From: an uncultured Elusimicrobia bacterium
GTDB lineage: Bacteria; Elusimicrobiota; Elusimicrobia; Elusimicrobiales; UBA9959
Direction of reading: 5' to 3'
DNA length: 64,000 bases
Assembly (NCBI GenBank): GCA_903879915.1
Contig: CAIRNJ010000004.1
Coordinates: 1 to 64,000, forward strand
A model generated the notes under the pieces. It was not told the origin of the DNA and did no database searches. It saw nothing but the letters and a program-made list of their open reading frames with translations. Below, piece by piece: positions 54,782 through 63,676 of the stretch. Position 1 is the stretch's first letter, and each line of letters starts with the position of its first letter. Position numbers and translations under genes: made by a program.

Positions 54782-55138
54782 ATGACCTTAGACGAATTCG
54801 AAAAGCATACCGCCAAGGCCATCCGCCGCCTGCCTAAATTCTTCAGGGATAAGATGCAGAACGTGGTGGTGCTGGTGGCCGACGCGCCGACCCCGGCGCA
54901 GCAGCGGCGTTTCCGCGGCGCTCTGCTGGGCCTCTACGAGGGCGTGTCGCTGCTGGACAGGGCGGCGTTCTACAGCGGCGCGATGCCGGACAAAATAACC
55001 CTTTTCAAACATAACATAGAAGCGCGCTGCCCCGGCCCCGCGGAGACCGAAAAAGAGATCCGGCACGTGGTCATGCACGAGATCGCCCACCACTTCGGCA
55101 TAGACGACGCCGAACTTATCCGCAAAGGCCTGTACTAA
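54782..55138 (+). CDS. Metallopeptidase-family (minimal zincin) protein
   Basis: 118 residues, the size of the PF06262 zincin-like family. The zinc motif H-E-x2-H is in HVVMHEIAHHFGIDDAEL, with the trailing GIDD acidic residues typical of the family. No signal peptide, so cytoplasmic. Substrate unknown. It closes the serS-TPR-zincin run; a small GC-rich hairpin follows before the next gene. Confidence 0.88.
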   Translation: MTLDEFEKHTAKAIRRLPKFFRDKMQNVVVLVADAPTPAQQRRFRGALLGLYEGVSLLDRAAFYSGAMPDKITLFKHNIEARCPGPAETEKEIRHVVMHEIAHHFGIDDAELIRKGLY

Positions 55139-55209
55139 GCCGCCTTCCTCTCCCTTAACCCCGGCCGCCGCGGCACTTAATGCCCAGACCGCGGTCAGCA
55201 AAAGAAACC

Positions 55210-55225
55210 GGCCCTTTGGGCCTTT
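55210..55225 (+). terminator. Short terminator-like hairpin
   Basis: GGCCC-TTT-GGGCC then TTT, 72 bp after the zincin stop. The stem is only 5 bp, so the call is weak. The rest of 55139-55282 holds a second small GC stem and an AT-rich TATTATAGT before the next gene, a possible -10 box. Confidence 0.25.
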
Positions 55226-55282
55226 CGCCCCTGCTCGGGGCCGGCGGATTGTATTATAGTTTAAGGGAAGAACGGAGGAATA

Positions 55283-56596
55283 ATGAGATCATTGCCTGTT
55301 AAAGCCCTTGCCGCCGCGCTTGTTCTTGTTTTGCCCGCGCTGTCGGGCGCCCAGGCGGACCTTGCCGATAAAATATTTTCCGGCGGCTACTCCGGGCGGC
55401 TTCAGGCCGAAACCCCCGCCGTCCCGGAACCTTCGATTCCCCAAAGCCCTTTCGTTTTCGACCCTGCGGTAAACCAGCGGCTGGCGGAGAAACTGGGCAT
55501 CCCGGTGTTCTTCGCGCTGCCGGACAGCGCTTACGCCGGGACCTCCGGCGGTATCGCCCCCATGGGCGGCCTGCTGGACTTCCGCCATCCCGCGGCGGCC
55601 GGCGCCCCCTCGCCCGTAGGGCTGCGCGTCTATCTCACCCCCCGTGACAAGGCGGCGGAAAGGCTGGGCGCCAGCGGCCTGGTGCAGACCGGCGACGTGA
55701 TCCTGACGTTCAGGCCGGAGTGGGGGTTCGAAGGGCCGTACCCGAACATCCAGATGGGCATAAGCCACGCCGGGCTCGCGTTCGTGGAGAACGGCGTGGT
55801 TTCGAATATCGACAACCCGCTGAGCCCGGAATATCTCGGCAACCTGGACGCCAAGCATTACAGGTCGGCCGCGGCCCTGCATATCGTCCGCCCGCGCAAC
55901 CTCAGCGCTGAACAGAAAGCCAACATCCTCGGCTGGTCGAAAAAACTTACGCAGCTCGCGCCCGAGATCTATCCCGCGCAGCTGTCGTTCAACCAGGATT
56001 ATTTCAAGCCGAAGTACACGGCCGACCTGGCGTTCGTAAGAACGCTGGCCCGGATAGCGCTGCAGCAGGACAAGACCGCCAAGCTGGACCTTTACTGTTC
56101 CGAATTCGTATGGGCGGTGCTCGCCCTGAGGAACTGCGATCCCGCCGACGCCGCGGCGTTCGCGGGGGAAGGAACCCCGGCCTGCGTGCAGCCTGTCTTC
56201 AACCCGCTGCCGATGCTGGGCGACTATTTCCTCGACCCCAAAGCGCCCGCGGCGCGCCTCGGCCTTTCCGACGGTCCCCTGGCGGTGATCGATTCAATGG
56301 GCCTGCCGGCAGCGCAGAAGCAGGTGTTCATAGGGCAGGTGTTCGAGAAAAAGCGCGTGCTGTCGCCCGGCCACGCCGCCGTGGCGGCCAGCCTGGCGCC
56401 TTTCTTCATGAAGATGGAGGGCTATTATTCCGGCATCCAGACCCGCGACCCCAAAGCCCTGGCGATACGGGACTCGTTCAACGGCAACGTGAAGCCTAAT
56501 TACTCTCCTACTTCCTACCTGATCAACGCCCTGCTGCCGGCCGGCAACGAAGAAAGGAAAATGGACGTAGTGGCCACCGTGGTGTTCTCGGATTAA
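55283..56596 (+). CDS. Secreted YiiX-like permuted NlpC/P60 hydrolase
   Basis: 437 residues; GGAGG precedes the ATG, and the signal peptide ends near LSGAQA. The core, residues about 125-290, contains GDVILTF, ISHAGLAFVENGVVSNID (candidate catalytic His) and DLYCSEFVWAVLALRN (candidate catalytic Cys) in the His-before-Cys order of circularly permuted papain-like amidases. About 145 C-terminal residues follow (FNPLPMLGDYFLDP onward) with no family I recognise. Likely acts on a lipid, peptide or peptidoglycan substrate outside the cytoplasm. A second YiiX-like gene follows after only 6 bp. Confidence 0.7.
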   Translation: MRSLPVKALAAALVLVLPALSGAQADLADKIFSGGYSGRLQAETPAVPEPSIPQSPFVFDPAVNQRLAEKLGIPVFFALPDSAYAGTSGGIAPMGGLLDFRHPAAAGAPSPVGLRVYLTPRDKAAERLGASGLVQTGDVILTFRPEWGFEGPYPNIQMGISHAGLAFVENGVVSNIDNPLSPEYLGNLDAKHYRSAAALHIVRPRNLSAEQKANILGWSKKLTQLAPEIYPAQLSFNQDYFKPKYTADLAFVRTLARIALQQDKTAKLDLYCSEFVWAVLALRNCDPADAAAFAGEGTPACVQPVFNPLPMLGDYFLDPKAPAARLGLSDGPLAVIDSMGLPAAQKQVFIGQVFEKKRVLSPGHAAVAASLAPFFMKMEGYYSGIQTRDPKALAIRDSFNGNVKPNYSPTSYLINALLPAGNEERKMDVVATVVFSD

Positions 56597-56602
56597 GGCC
56601 GC

Positions 56603-57256
56603 ATGAAAAACCTGCTGCTGGCCCTGCTCTTCTCTTTTCTGTCGGCTCCCGCTCCGGCGTTCCCGGGCGAGCCGGCGCCCGCCGCCGGAAAAATACGGTG
56701 GCAGGAGGGGGATATCGTCTTCATCCACAGCGGCAGTTCCCAGGCGCCCGCTATCGCGGAGGTGATGGGCTCCAGCTGGACCCATGTGGGGGTGGCCGTA
56801 CTGCAGGAGTCTTCCTGGTTCGTGGCGGAAGCCGCGGCTACCGTGCGCCTTACGCCGCTGCCGGAGTTCCTGGGCAGGAGCGTCGGCGGCGAGTTCGCCG
56901 TGAAAAGGTTCAGGGACTGGAAAAAACGCCCGGTGAAAAAGGACCTGGCGAAGCTTAATGCTCGGCTGCTGGCCGAACTTGGTAAAAAATACGACATCTA
57001 TTTCGAGTGGTCGGACTCCGCGCTGTATTGCAGCGAATACGTGTGGAAAGCTTATAACAGCGCTCTGAAAAAGCATCCTGAGCTTTCCAAGCCGCAGAAA
57101 TTTTCAGACCTGAAGCTGGACGGCCCGCTGGCGCAGGAGCTTGTCGATAAAAGATATAAAGCCGCCGGAAAGGCGCTTAAGATGGACGAACTGATAGTGA
57201 CCCCGCTGGCGCTGTTCAATTCTGACCTGCTGGTAACCGTCCCGCAGCAGCCTTAA
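56603..57256 (+). CDS. Secreted YiiX/YebB-like NlpC/P60 family protein
   Basis: 217 residues, close to the usual YiiX length; signal peptide MKNLLLALLFSFLSAPAPAF. The motif order matches the family: QEGDIVFIHSGSS, SSWTHVGVAVLQESSWFVAE (candidate His) and SALYCSEYVWKAYNSALKK (candidate Cys). It is probably periplasmic. It lies 6 bp after a longer paralogue-like gene. Its TAA stop overlaps the rimO stop on the other strand (TTAA shared), so transcripts converge with no spacer. Confidence 0.85.
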   Translation: MKNLLLALLFSFLSAPAPAFPGEPAPAAGKIRWQEGDIVFIHSGSSQAPAIAEVMGSSWTHVGVAVLQESSWFVAEAAATVRLTPLPEFLGRSVGGEFAVKRFRDWKKRPVKKDLAKLNARLLAELGKKYDIYFEWSDSALYCSEYVWKAYNSALKKHPELSKPQKFSDLKLDGPLAQELVDKRYKAAGKALKMDELIVTPLALFNSDLLVTVPQQP

Positions 57257-58551
57257 AGCAGCTCCGCCCTGCGCACGTAGCCGGCGGCTCCCGTTATTTT
57301 TACTTTCACCAGGCCGCCGGCTTTGAGCGGGGTTTTTCCGCCGGTCAGTATCTCGACGCGGCCGTCTATCTCCGGCGCGTCGCGGTAGGTGCGCCCGGTA
57401 TACGGGGAATCCATAAGTACTTCGAAATTCCTGCCTTTAAGCCCGGCGTTGATGGTGTCCAGCACCCTGCTCTGGGCGCTGATCAGCGCCTCGGCCCGCG
57501 CTGCTTTCACGCTCTCCGGCACCTGCCCGGGGAAGCCGGCGGCGGGGGTGCCGGGCTCCTGAGAATACTTGAACATGCCCACGCTGTCGAAACGCGCCGT
57601 TTTCACGAAAGCCAGCAGCCTGCTGAAATCCTCGGCCGACTCGCCCGGGAAGCCTACTATAAAATTAGTGCGGAGGGCGATGTTCGGCATGGCGCGCCGC
57701 AGTTCGGCTATCTTTTCTTTTATGGACTTTTCCGTGGAGACGCGGTTCATCCGCTTGAGCACCCTGTCCGCCACGTGCTGCAGCGGCATGTCCAGGTAGC
57801 GGCAGATGCTTTTGTTGCCGCGCATGAGCTCTATCACTTCCGGGGTGAGGCGCTCGGGGTAGACGTACATCAGCCGCCACCACTTAACGCTTTTGATCCT
57901 TACCAGCGTGTTGAGCAGCCACGCCAGGCGGGACCGGCCGTAAAGGTCGATGCCGTAGGAAGTGGTGTCCTGGGCTATCAGGGAGATCTCCACGGCCCCG
58001 CTGTCGGCCAGGTTCCTGGCCTCTTCTGCCAGCTCTTCCACGGGCTTCGACCTGAACGGGCCGCGGATGGAGGGGATAAGGCAGTAGGCGCAGCGGTTGT
58101 CGCAGCCGTCGGCGATCTTAAGATAGGCGCTGTGCGGGGCGGTAAGCCGCGCCTTCAGGCGGGGGGAGGAAATGCCGCCGCCGGCCGGAGCGATATAATT
58201 CCTGTTCTTGCCTATGGCCTCGGCGGCCTTGGACAGCGCGTGAATGCCCACCAGCGCGTCCAGGCCGGGGAAGCGCGCGAGCAGGCGTTCTTTTTCCCGC
58301 TCCACCAGGCAGCCGGCCACCATGACCTTGGAGAGTTTACCGCGCGCCTTGAGGGCCAGCAGGCGCCGCAGCTCTCCTTCGGACTCCTCCACGGCGGAGC
58401 CGAGGAAGGCGCAGGTGTTGAGCAGCGCGGCGTCGGCCCCGTCCTCGTCGGCGGTCAGCTCCCAGCCGGCCGCGGCCAGCTCGCCGGCCATCACTTCGGC
58501 GTCGGCGAGATTTTTCGAGCAGCCGAGAGAGACTATGAAGAGTTTAGGCAT
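57253..58551 (-). CDS. rimO: Ribosomal protein S12 methylthiotransferase RimO
   Basis: 432 residues. The N-terminal UPF0004 domain carries its cluster cysteines, beginning SLGCSKNLADAEVMAGEL. The radical SAM motif C-x3-C-x2-C is in IADGCDNRCAYCLIPSIRGP, and MYVYPERLTPEVIEL and ALRTNFIVGFPGES are RimO-like. A C-terminal TRAM domain (residues about 365-432, DSPYTGRTYRDAPEIDGRVE) is present. It adds a methylthio group to an aspartate of ribosomal protein S12 using two 4Fe-4S clusters. Confidence 0.94.
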   Translation of the reverse strand: MPKLFIVSLGCSKNLADAEVMAGELAAAGWELTADEDGADAALLNTCAFLGSAVEESEGELRRLLALKARGKLSKVMVAGCLVEREKERLLARFPGLDALVGIHALSKAAEAIGKNRNYIAPAGGGISSPRLKARLTAPHSAYLKIADGCDNRCAYCLIPSIRGPFRSKPVEELAEEARNLADSGAVEISLIAQDTTSYGIDLYGRSRLAWLLNTLVRIKSVKWWRLMYVYPERLTPEVIELMRGNKSICRYLDMPLQHVADRVLKRMNRVSTEKSIKEKIAELRRAMPNIALRTNFIVGFPGESAEDFSRLLAFVKTARFDSVGMFKYSQEPGTPAAGFPGQVPESVKAARAEALISAQSRVLDTINAGLKGRNFEVLMDSPYTGRTYRDAPEIDGRVEILTGGKTPLKAGGLVKVKITGAAGYVRRAELL

Positions 58552-58594
58552 AAAAAAATAGCCGGAGGCGGGGCTGAGGAGACCGCTGCGCCCG

Positions 58595-59521
58595 TCAGTG
58601 CTGTTCCAGCTTTTTTATCAGCCAGAAGGTGAAGGCGCCTATGCACGCCATCAGCAGTACGAAGGCCGGATAGGCCAGGTGCGGATCGTCTATGTGCGTG
58701 ATGGTGGTCAGCTCCGACATGCCGCCTACCCCGGCGAAAAAGCTGGGTACGGCTATGGCTATCACCACGGCGTTGAGGTTCTTCATCAGCACGTTGAGGT
58801 TGTTGCTGACTATGGAGGCCCTGGCGTCCATCAGCCCGGCCAGGATGTTGGAGTAAATCTCGGACTGGCGCATGCACTGGTTGTTCTCGATTATGATGTC
58901 GTCCAGGAATTCCTGGCTGCGCGGAGAAAAGCCTATTTTCTCGGCGTTGTGCTTGAGCCGGTCTATCACGTAGGCGTTGGAGTTGGTGGCGTTGAGGTAG
59001 TAGACCAGGCTTTTTTCCAGCGTGAACAGGTTCAGCAGGTGCTTGTTCTCCATGGAAGCGTTGATCTTGTTCTCCAGCTCGTCGGCGATCATGTTGATCA
59101 CCTTGAGGTGCTCCATGAAATGGAAGATGGAGCTGTAGATCAGCTTCAGGAAAACTTCGCGTATGCCGCTGACCTGCTTGAAATACTTGCCGGCGAACAT
59201 GTTGATGTCCTCGGACAGCGCCAGGATCAGCTTGTCCTTGAACAGGAACAGGCCCAGGGAGGAGACCTTGAACAGGAAATGGTCCCTGGAGGAGTAGTTC
59301 TTCGGGCGCTTGAAGATCAGTTCCAGGTGGTCGGGCTCGAACTCCAGGCGGGTCGGCTCCTCGGGGTCGAAGGCCGAATTGAAATTGTGCTCGTCCAGGT
59401 TGAAATTGCCGACCAGCCAGTTCTTCTCGTCGTCGGTGGGGTTTATCACCACCCAGATGGCGGGCGTTTCCGACTCGACCGGGACTATCTGGTGGTTCGA
59501 AATGTTGTAGCGCTTTATCAT
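58595..59521 (-). CDS. CorA-like divalent-cation transporter with altered GMN motif
   Basis: 308 residues with a soluble N-terminal alpha/beta domain, a long helix (residues about 170-245) and two C-terminal transmembrane helices (VVIAIAVPSFFAGVGGM and AFVLLMACIGAFTFWLI), as in the CorA superfamily. The loop normally reading Y-G-M-N reads G-G-M-S (VGGMSELTT), so the pore-mouth Asn is replaced. ZntB-type members also deviate here, so substrate and direction are uncertain. It lies downstream of sucC-sucD on the same strand, separated by 45 bp containing a hairpin. Confidence 0.82.
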   Translation of the reverse strand: MIKRYNISNHQIVPVESETPAIWVVINPTDDEKNWLVGNFNLDEHNFNSAFDPEEPTRLEFEPDHLELIFKRPKNYSSRDHFLFKVSSLGLFLFKDKLILALSEDINMFAGKYFKQVSGIREVFLKLIYSSIFHFMEHLKVINMIADELENKINASMENKHLLNLFTLEKSLVYYLNATNSNAYVIDRLKHNAEKIGFSPRSQEFLDDIIIENNQCMRQSEIYSNILAGLMDARASIVSNNLNVLMKNLNAVVIAIAVPSFFAGVGGMSELTTITHIDDPHLAYPAFVLLMACIGAFTFWLIKKLEQH

Positions 59522-59534
59522 GTTAAAACCGAAG

Positions 59535-59557
59535 ATCAGGGGTTCTCGAACCCTGAT
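59535..59557 (-). terminator. Hairpin between sucD and the CorA-like gene
   Basis: ATCAGGGGTTC pairs with GAACCCTGAT (one bulged G, loop TC). On the minus strand it lies ten bases after the sucD stop and is followed by CTTCGGTTTT; on the plus strand it is followed directly by TTTTATT. Probably a terminator or attenuator for sucCD. Confidence 0.5.
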
Positions 59558-59566
59558 TTTATTGTA

Positions 59567-60481
59567 CTATTTCCGGGCCGCCCTCGCCTTGCTTTTTCCT
59601 TTCAGTTTCGCGGCTACCGCGGCGCCTATTTCCGAAAGATTGTCCACCACCGTGGCCCCGGCTTTTTTCAGCGCCTCCACTTTTGAGGCGTGCGTGCCGG
59701 CGCTGCCCTCCACTATGGCCCCGGCGTGGCCCATGCGGCGGCCGGGAGGGGCGGTCTTGCCGGCCACGAAGCAGAATACCGGCTTGGTCATTTCGGCCTT
59801 GATATAGCGGGCCGCGTCCTCTTCGGCCGCGCCGCCGATTTCACCTATCATGATGACGGCCTCGGTCTGCTTGTCCGCCTGGAAAAGCTTCAGCGTGTCC
59901 ACGAAATTCAGGCCCTGCACCGGGTCCCCGCCTATGCCCACCACGGTGGACTGGCCGAGGCCCTGGCTGGTCACCTGCCAGACCGCCTCGTAGGTGAGCG
60001 TGCCCGAGCGGGAAACCACGCCCACCGAGCCTTTTCTGTGTATGTAGCCGGGCATGATGCCGGCCTTGCATTCGCCGGGGGTTATCACGCCGGGGCAGTT
60101 GGGCCCCACCAAAGTTACGCCGCCGCCGGCCGCGTTGAGGGCGTTGAGACGTTTTTTTACGCGCACCATATCCAGCACCGGCAGGCCTTCGGTGATGCAG
60201 ATTATTACTTTTATCCCGGCCGCCGCGGCCTCCAGGATGGAGTCGGCGGCGAAGGGGGGCGGGACGAAAATAAGCGAGGCGTTGGCCCCGGTAGCCCTGA
60301 CGGCGTCGCGGGCAGTATCGAAGACCGGGCGGCCCAGGTGCTGCGTGCCGCCTTTGCCGGGCGTAACGCCGCCTGCTACGTTCGAGCCGTATTCCAGGCA
60401 CTGCTGCGCGTGGAAAGTGCCCTGCGCCCCGGTGAACCCGTGCACTATGAGTTTGGTTTTTTTGTTAAGCAATATGGACAT
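59567..60481 (-). CDS. sucD: Succinate--CoA ligase, alpha subunit
   Basis: 304 residues. The N-terminal CoA-binding Rossmann region begins [40 protein letters not shown] and [17 protein letters not shown] are diagnostic. The phosphorylated active-site His is in [13 protein letters not shown]. With SucC it interconverts succinyl-CoA and succinate with nucleotide phosphorylation. The Lys/Arg/Ala-rich tail ([11 protein letters not shown]) is a lineage-specific extension. It starts 13 bp after the sucC stop. Confidence 0.97.
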   Translation of the reverse strand: MSILLNKKTKLIVHGFTGAQGTFHAQQCLEYGSNVAGGVTPGKGGTQHLGRPVFDTARDAVRATGANASLIFVPPPFAADSILEAAAAGIKVIICITEGLPVLDMVRVKKRLNALNAAGGGVTLVGPNCPGVITPGECKAGIMPGYIHRKGSVGVVSRSGTLTYEAVWQVTSQGLGQSTVVGIGGDPVQGLNFVDTLKLFQADKQTEAVIMIGEIGGAAEEDAARYIKAEMTKPVFCFVAGKTAPPGRRMGHAGAIVEGSAGTHASKVEALKKAGATVVDNLSEIGAAVAAKLKGKSKARAARK

Positions 60482-60494
60482 AAATTCTCCCCGC

Positions 60495-61655
60495 TCACGG
60501 CTTCGCCGCGGCCACCGCTTTCTGCGCGGCTTCCCACAAGGAATCGGCCTGCTCCAGCTTCAGGCCCGACAGGGCCAGGATCTTTTTGCCTTCTTTTACG
60601 TTGGTGCCTTCCAGCCGCACTATCAGCGGCACGCCGATGCCCACTTTTTTCGAGGCTTCCACCACGCCGGCGGCTATGTTGTCGCATTTCATGATGCCGC
60701 CGAAGATGTTCACCAGCACGGCCTTTACTTTGGGGTCTTTGAGGATTATCTGGAAAGCGCGCGTGATCTGGTCGACGCTCGCGCCGCCGCCCACGTCCAG
60801 GAAATTGGCCGCGTCGCCGCCGGCCATCTTCACGGTGTCCAGCGTGGCCATGGCCAGGCCCGCGCCGTTGACCATGCAGCCGATATCGCCGTCCAGGCCT
60901 ATGTAGTTTATGCCTATGGCCTTGGCCTCTTTCTCTATTTCGGAGGCCTCGTGGTCGGGCTTTTCTGCCAGGTCCTTGTGCCGGAACAGGGCGTTGTCGT
61001 CGGTAACTATCTTGGCGTCCAGCGCCAGCAGCCGGCCGTCCTTGGTTATGGCCAGCGGGTTCACTTCCACCAGGCTGGCGTCGCATTCGGTGAAGACCTT
61101 CACCAGCTGCCGGGCGAAAGCGGTGAAATCGCGGAAATTCTTCTGCGGTATCTTCAGGTCGAAGGCGAGCTGGCGGGCCTGGAAGTCCAGCAGGCCGGCT
61201 TCCACGTCCACGGGCACCTTGAGTATCTTTTCAGGGCTGGTATGCGCCAGTTCCTCTATGGACATGCCGCCTTCGGCCGAGGCTATTATTACCGGGCAGG
61301 CCTCCTTGCGGTCCAGCACCACCGAAATATACATTTCGCGCGCCACTTCGCAGCCCTCTTCCACCAGCACTTCCTCCACCGTAAGGGCCTTGCCCTGGGT
61401 CTGGTGGGTTATCATTTTCATGCCCATCATTTTGCCGGCCAGCTCCCTGGCCTCGGCGGGGGTCCTGGCCAGCTTCACGCCGCCGGCCTTGCCGCGGCCG
61501 CCGGCCAGCACCTGCGCTTTCACCACCCAGGGGCCGGGCCCGTCCAGCTTCAGGCTGTCCGGTTTTTCGCCCGGCCGCAGCACGCCGAAGCGCCTGAGCA
61601 GCGGGATCCCGTATCTTTCGAAAATTTCTTTGCCTTCGTATTCAAGAAGTTTCAT
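60495..61655 (-). CDS. sucC: Succinate--CoA ligase, beta subunit
   Basis: 386 residues, the typical length. It starts [20 protein letters not shown], the family signature; the ATP-grasp motif [35 protein letters not shown] and [17 protein letters not shown] are present. It is the nucleotide-binding subunit of succinyl-CoA synthetase. It is divergent from the korAB genes across about 160 bp, so the two successive steps around succinyl-CoA can be controlled from one intergenic region. Confidence 0.97.
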   Translation of the reverse strand: MKLLEYEGKEIFERYGIPLLRRFGVLRPGEKPDSLKLDGPGPWVVKAQVLAGGRGKAGGVKLARTPAEARELAGKMMGMKMITHQTQGKALTVEEVLVEEGCEVAREMYISVVLDRKEACPVIIASAEGGMSIEELAHTSPEKILKVPVDVEAGLLDFQARQLAFDLKIPQKNFRDFTAFARQLVKVFTECDASLVEVNPLAITKDGRLLALDAKIVTDDNALFRHKDLAEKPDHEASEIEKEAKAIGINYIGLDGDIGCMVNGAGLAMATLDTVKMAGGDAANFLDVGGGASVDQITRAFQIILKDPKVKAVLVNIFGGIMKCDNIAAGVVEASKKVGIGVPLIVRLEGTNVKEGKKILALSGLKLEQADSLWEAAQKAVAAAKP

Positions 61656-61699
61656 CGTTACTCTCCGTATGAGGACCGCTGGCGGCGCCGCGGCGCCGT

Positions 61700-61735
61700 T
61701 TGAACCGTCAGAGTATAATTTGTAGTATAATTTTC
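61700..61735. promoter_or_regulatory. Divergent promoter region sucC / korA with two tandem AGTATAATTT repeats
   Basis: AGTATAATTT occurs at 61712-61721 and 61724-61733 (12-bp period). Each gives TATAAT on the plus strand and TATACT on the minus strand. A TTGAAC lies at 61700-61705, 20 bp before the second TATAAT. The -35 boxes on the minus strand are weak. Confidence 0.45.
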
Positions 61736-61816
61736 AGCTTAAAGTCCAGCGAAAAAACCGGCAGGGACCGGCGGTTCTTTCGCGGCGGAACGGCTTTTCT
61801 AATAAGGGGTGCGGCG

Positions 61817-63673
61817 ATGAATAAAAACAAGCCCGGCAGGAATGTAAGCGTAAGCCAGCTCAGCTCCGTTACCGTGCGTTTCGCCGGCGACTCCGGCGAC
61901 GGCATCCAGCTGGTGGGCAGCCAGTTCGCCAACGCCACCGCCATAGCGGGCAACGATCTCAGCACCCTGCCCGATTACCCGGCCGAAATAAGGGCCCCGG
62001 CGGGCTCCCTGGCCGGCGTGAGCGGCTTCCAGATAAGTTTCGGCGACGATTCCGTGCTGACCCCCGGCAACAAGCCCAATGTGCTGATGGTGATGAACCC
62101 GGCGGCGCTGGCGGTGAACCTCAAAAGCCTGCATAAGGGCGGCGTCATTATCGCCAATTCCGACGCCTTTACCCCGGCCGGGCTGGAGAAGGCCGGTTAC
62201 ACCTCCAATCCGCTCGACGACGGCTCGCTGGCCAATTACCGGGTGATAGGCGTGCCGGTGAACGCGCTGACCGAAGGCGCGCTGGAAGGTTCCGGGCTTA
62301 CCCAGGCGCAGGTCCTTAAATGCAAGAATTTTTACCTGCTGGGCATGCTTTACTGGATGTACGGACTGGGCACGGAAGTTACGCTGGCCTGGATAAACAC
62401 CAAGTTCAAGAAAGCGCCGGAGCTGGCCGCGGCCAACGGCAAAGTGCTGATGGCCGGCTACGATTACGCCGAAACCACCGAGATCTTCGACGCCAGGTTC
62501 CAGCTGAAGAAAAGCCCCGTGGCCCCGGGCAAGTACCGCAACCTTACCGGCAACGAGGCCGCGGCCTACGCGCTCATTACCGCGGCGAAACTGCTGAAAA
62601 AGAAACTTTTCTACGGCTCCTACCCCATCACCCCGGCCTCCGAGATCCTGCAGACGCTTTCGAAGCACCGCTCCAAGGACGTAGTGGTGTTCCAGGCCGA
62701 GGACGAGATAGCCGCCATCTGCGCCTCCATAGGCGGCGCCTTCGCCGGGGAGCTGGCGGCCACCGGCACCAGCGGCCCCGGGCTTTCGCTCAAGAGCGAG
62801 GCGCTGGGGCTGGCGGTGATAGCCGAGCTGCCGCTGGTGGTGGTGAACGTGCAGCGCGGCGGGCCTTCCACCGGCCTGCCCACTAAAACGGAACAGTCCG
62901 ACCTGCTGCAGGCCGTCTACGGCCGCCACGGCGAATGCCCGCTGGTGGTGCTGGCCGCCTCGAGCCCGGCCGACTGCTTCAATACCACGCTGGAGGCCGC
63001 GCGCATAGCCGTCAAATACATGACGCCGGTGATAGTGCTTTCCAACTCCTACCTGTCGAACGGCTCGGAGCCTTTCCGCATACCGAAGCTTTCGGAACTG
63101 CCGAAGTTCCAGGCGGGCCCGCTGCCGGCGCCCGCGGATTATAAGTCTTTCATGCGCGACCCCGAAACGCTGGCCCGGCCGTGGACCTGGCCCGGGCTGG
63201 CGGGCTACGAGCACCGCGTGGGCGGGCTGGAGAAGGCCGAGGGGACCGGGGCCATCAGCTACGACCCCGAGAACCACGAGCGCATGACCGCCCTGCGCGC
63301 CGATAAAGTGGCGCGGGTGGTGGGTGAGATCCCGCCTACCGTTATGAACGGGCCTGCCGAGGGAGACCTGCTGGTGGTGGGCTGGGGCTCCACTTACGGG
63401 GCCATCGCCACGGCCGTCAGCGCGGCCCGCAAGGTCGGAATGAACGTGTCCGCCGTGCATATCAGGCATATTTTTCCCATGCCGCCCGACCTCGGTCCTA
63501 TCATGCGCCGCTTCCGCAAGGTGCTGGTGCCGGAGGAGAATTCCGGGCAGCTGCGCCTGCTGCTGCGCAGCGCGCATATGCTGGAGCCGCTGGGCCTGAA
63601 CAAAGTGCAGGGCCAGCCGCTGAATTCCGACGAGGTCCTGGCCAGGATACACGAGATCCTGAGGGGGAATTAA
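61817..63673 (+). CDS. korA: 2-oxoacid:ferredoxin oxidoreductase, fused gamma-alpha subunit (KorA type)
   Basis: 618 residues from ATG 61817, which follows GGGGTG; an in-frame start at 61700 falls within the promoter elements and is rejected. Residues about 12-200 are the gamma domain (VTVRFAGDSGDGIQLVGSQF). Residues about 235-618 are the alpha/pyrimidine-binding part (LFYGSYPITPASEILQTLSK, GTSGPGLSLKSEALGLAVIA, VNVQRGGPSTGLPTKTEQSD), ending in the transketolase-C region with RKVLVPEENSGQLRLLL. With KorB it oxidises 2-oxoglutarate to succinyl-CoA, reducing ferredoxin, or runs in reverse. The 2-oxoglutarate choice is inferred from the family and from adjacent sucCD. korB begins 3 bp after the stop. 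Confidence 0.92.
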   Translation: MNKNKPGRNVSVSQLSSVTVRFAGDSGDGIQLVGSQFANATAIAGNDLSTLPDYPAEIRAPAGSLAGVSGFQISFGDDSVLTPGNKPNVLMVMNPAALAVNLKSLHKGGVIIANSDAFTPAGLEKAGYTSNPLDDGSLANYRVIGVPVNALTEGALEGSGLTQAQVLKCKNFYLLGMLYWMYGLGTEVTLAWINTKFKKAPELAAANGKVLMAGYDYAETTEIFDARFQLKKSPVAPGKYRNLTGNEAAAYALITAAKLLKKKLFYGSYPITPASEILQTLSKHRSKDVVVFQAEDEIAAICASIGGAFAGELAATGTSGPGLSLKSEALGLAVIAELPLVVVNVQRGGPSTGLPTKTEQSDLLQAVYGRHGECPLVVLAASSPADCFNTTLEAARIAVKYMTPVIVLSNSYLSNGSEPFRIPKLSELPKFQAGPLPAPADYKSFMRDPETLARPWTWPGLAGYEHRVGGLEKAEGTGAISYDPENHERMTALRADKVARVVGEIPPTVMNGPAEGDLLVVGWGSTYGAIATAVSAARKVGMNVSAVHIRHIFPMPPDLGPIMRRFRKVLVPEENSGQLRLLLRSAHMLEPLGLNKVQGQPLNSDEVLARIHEILRGN

Positions 63674-63676
63674 GCC

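Noticed and set aside
61700-61816. N-terminal extension of korA
   Set aside because: It covers the promoter-like repeats and encodes no conserved residues; ATG 61817 has a Shine-Dalgarno and starts the gamma domain.
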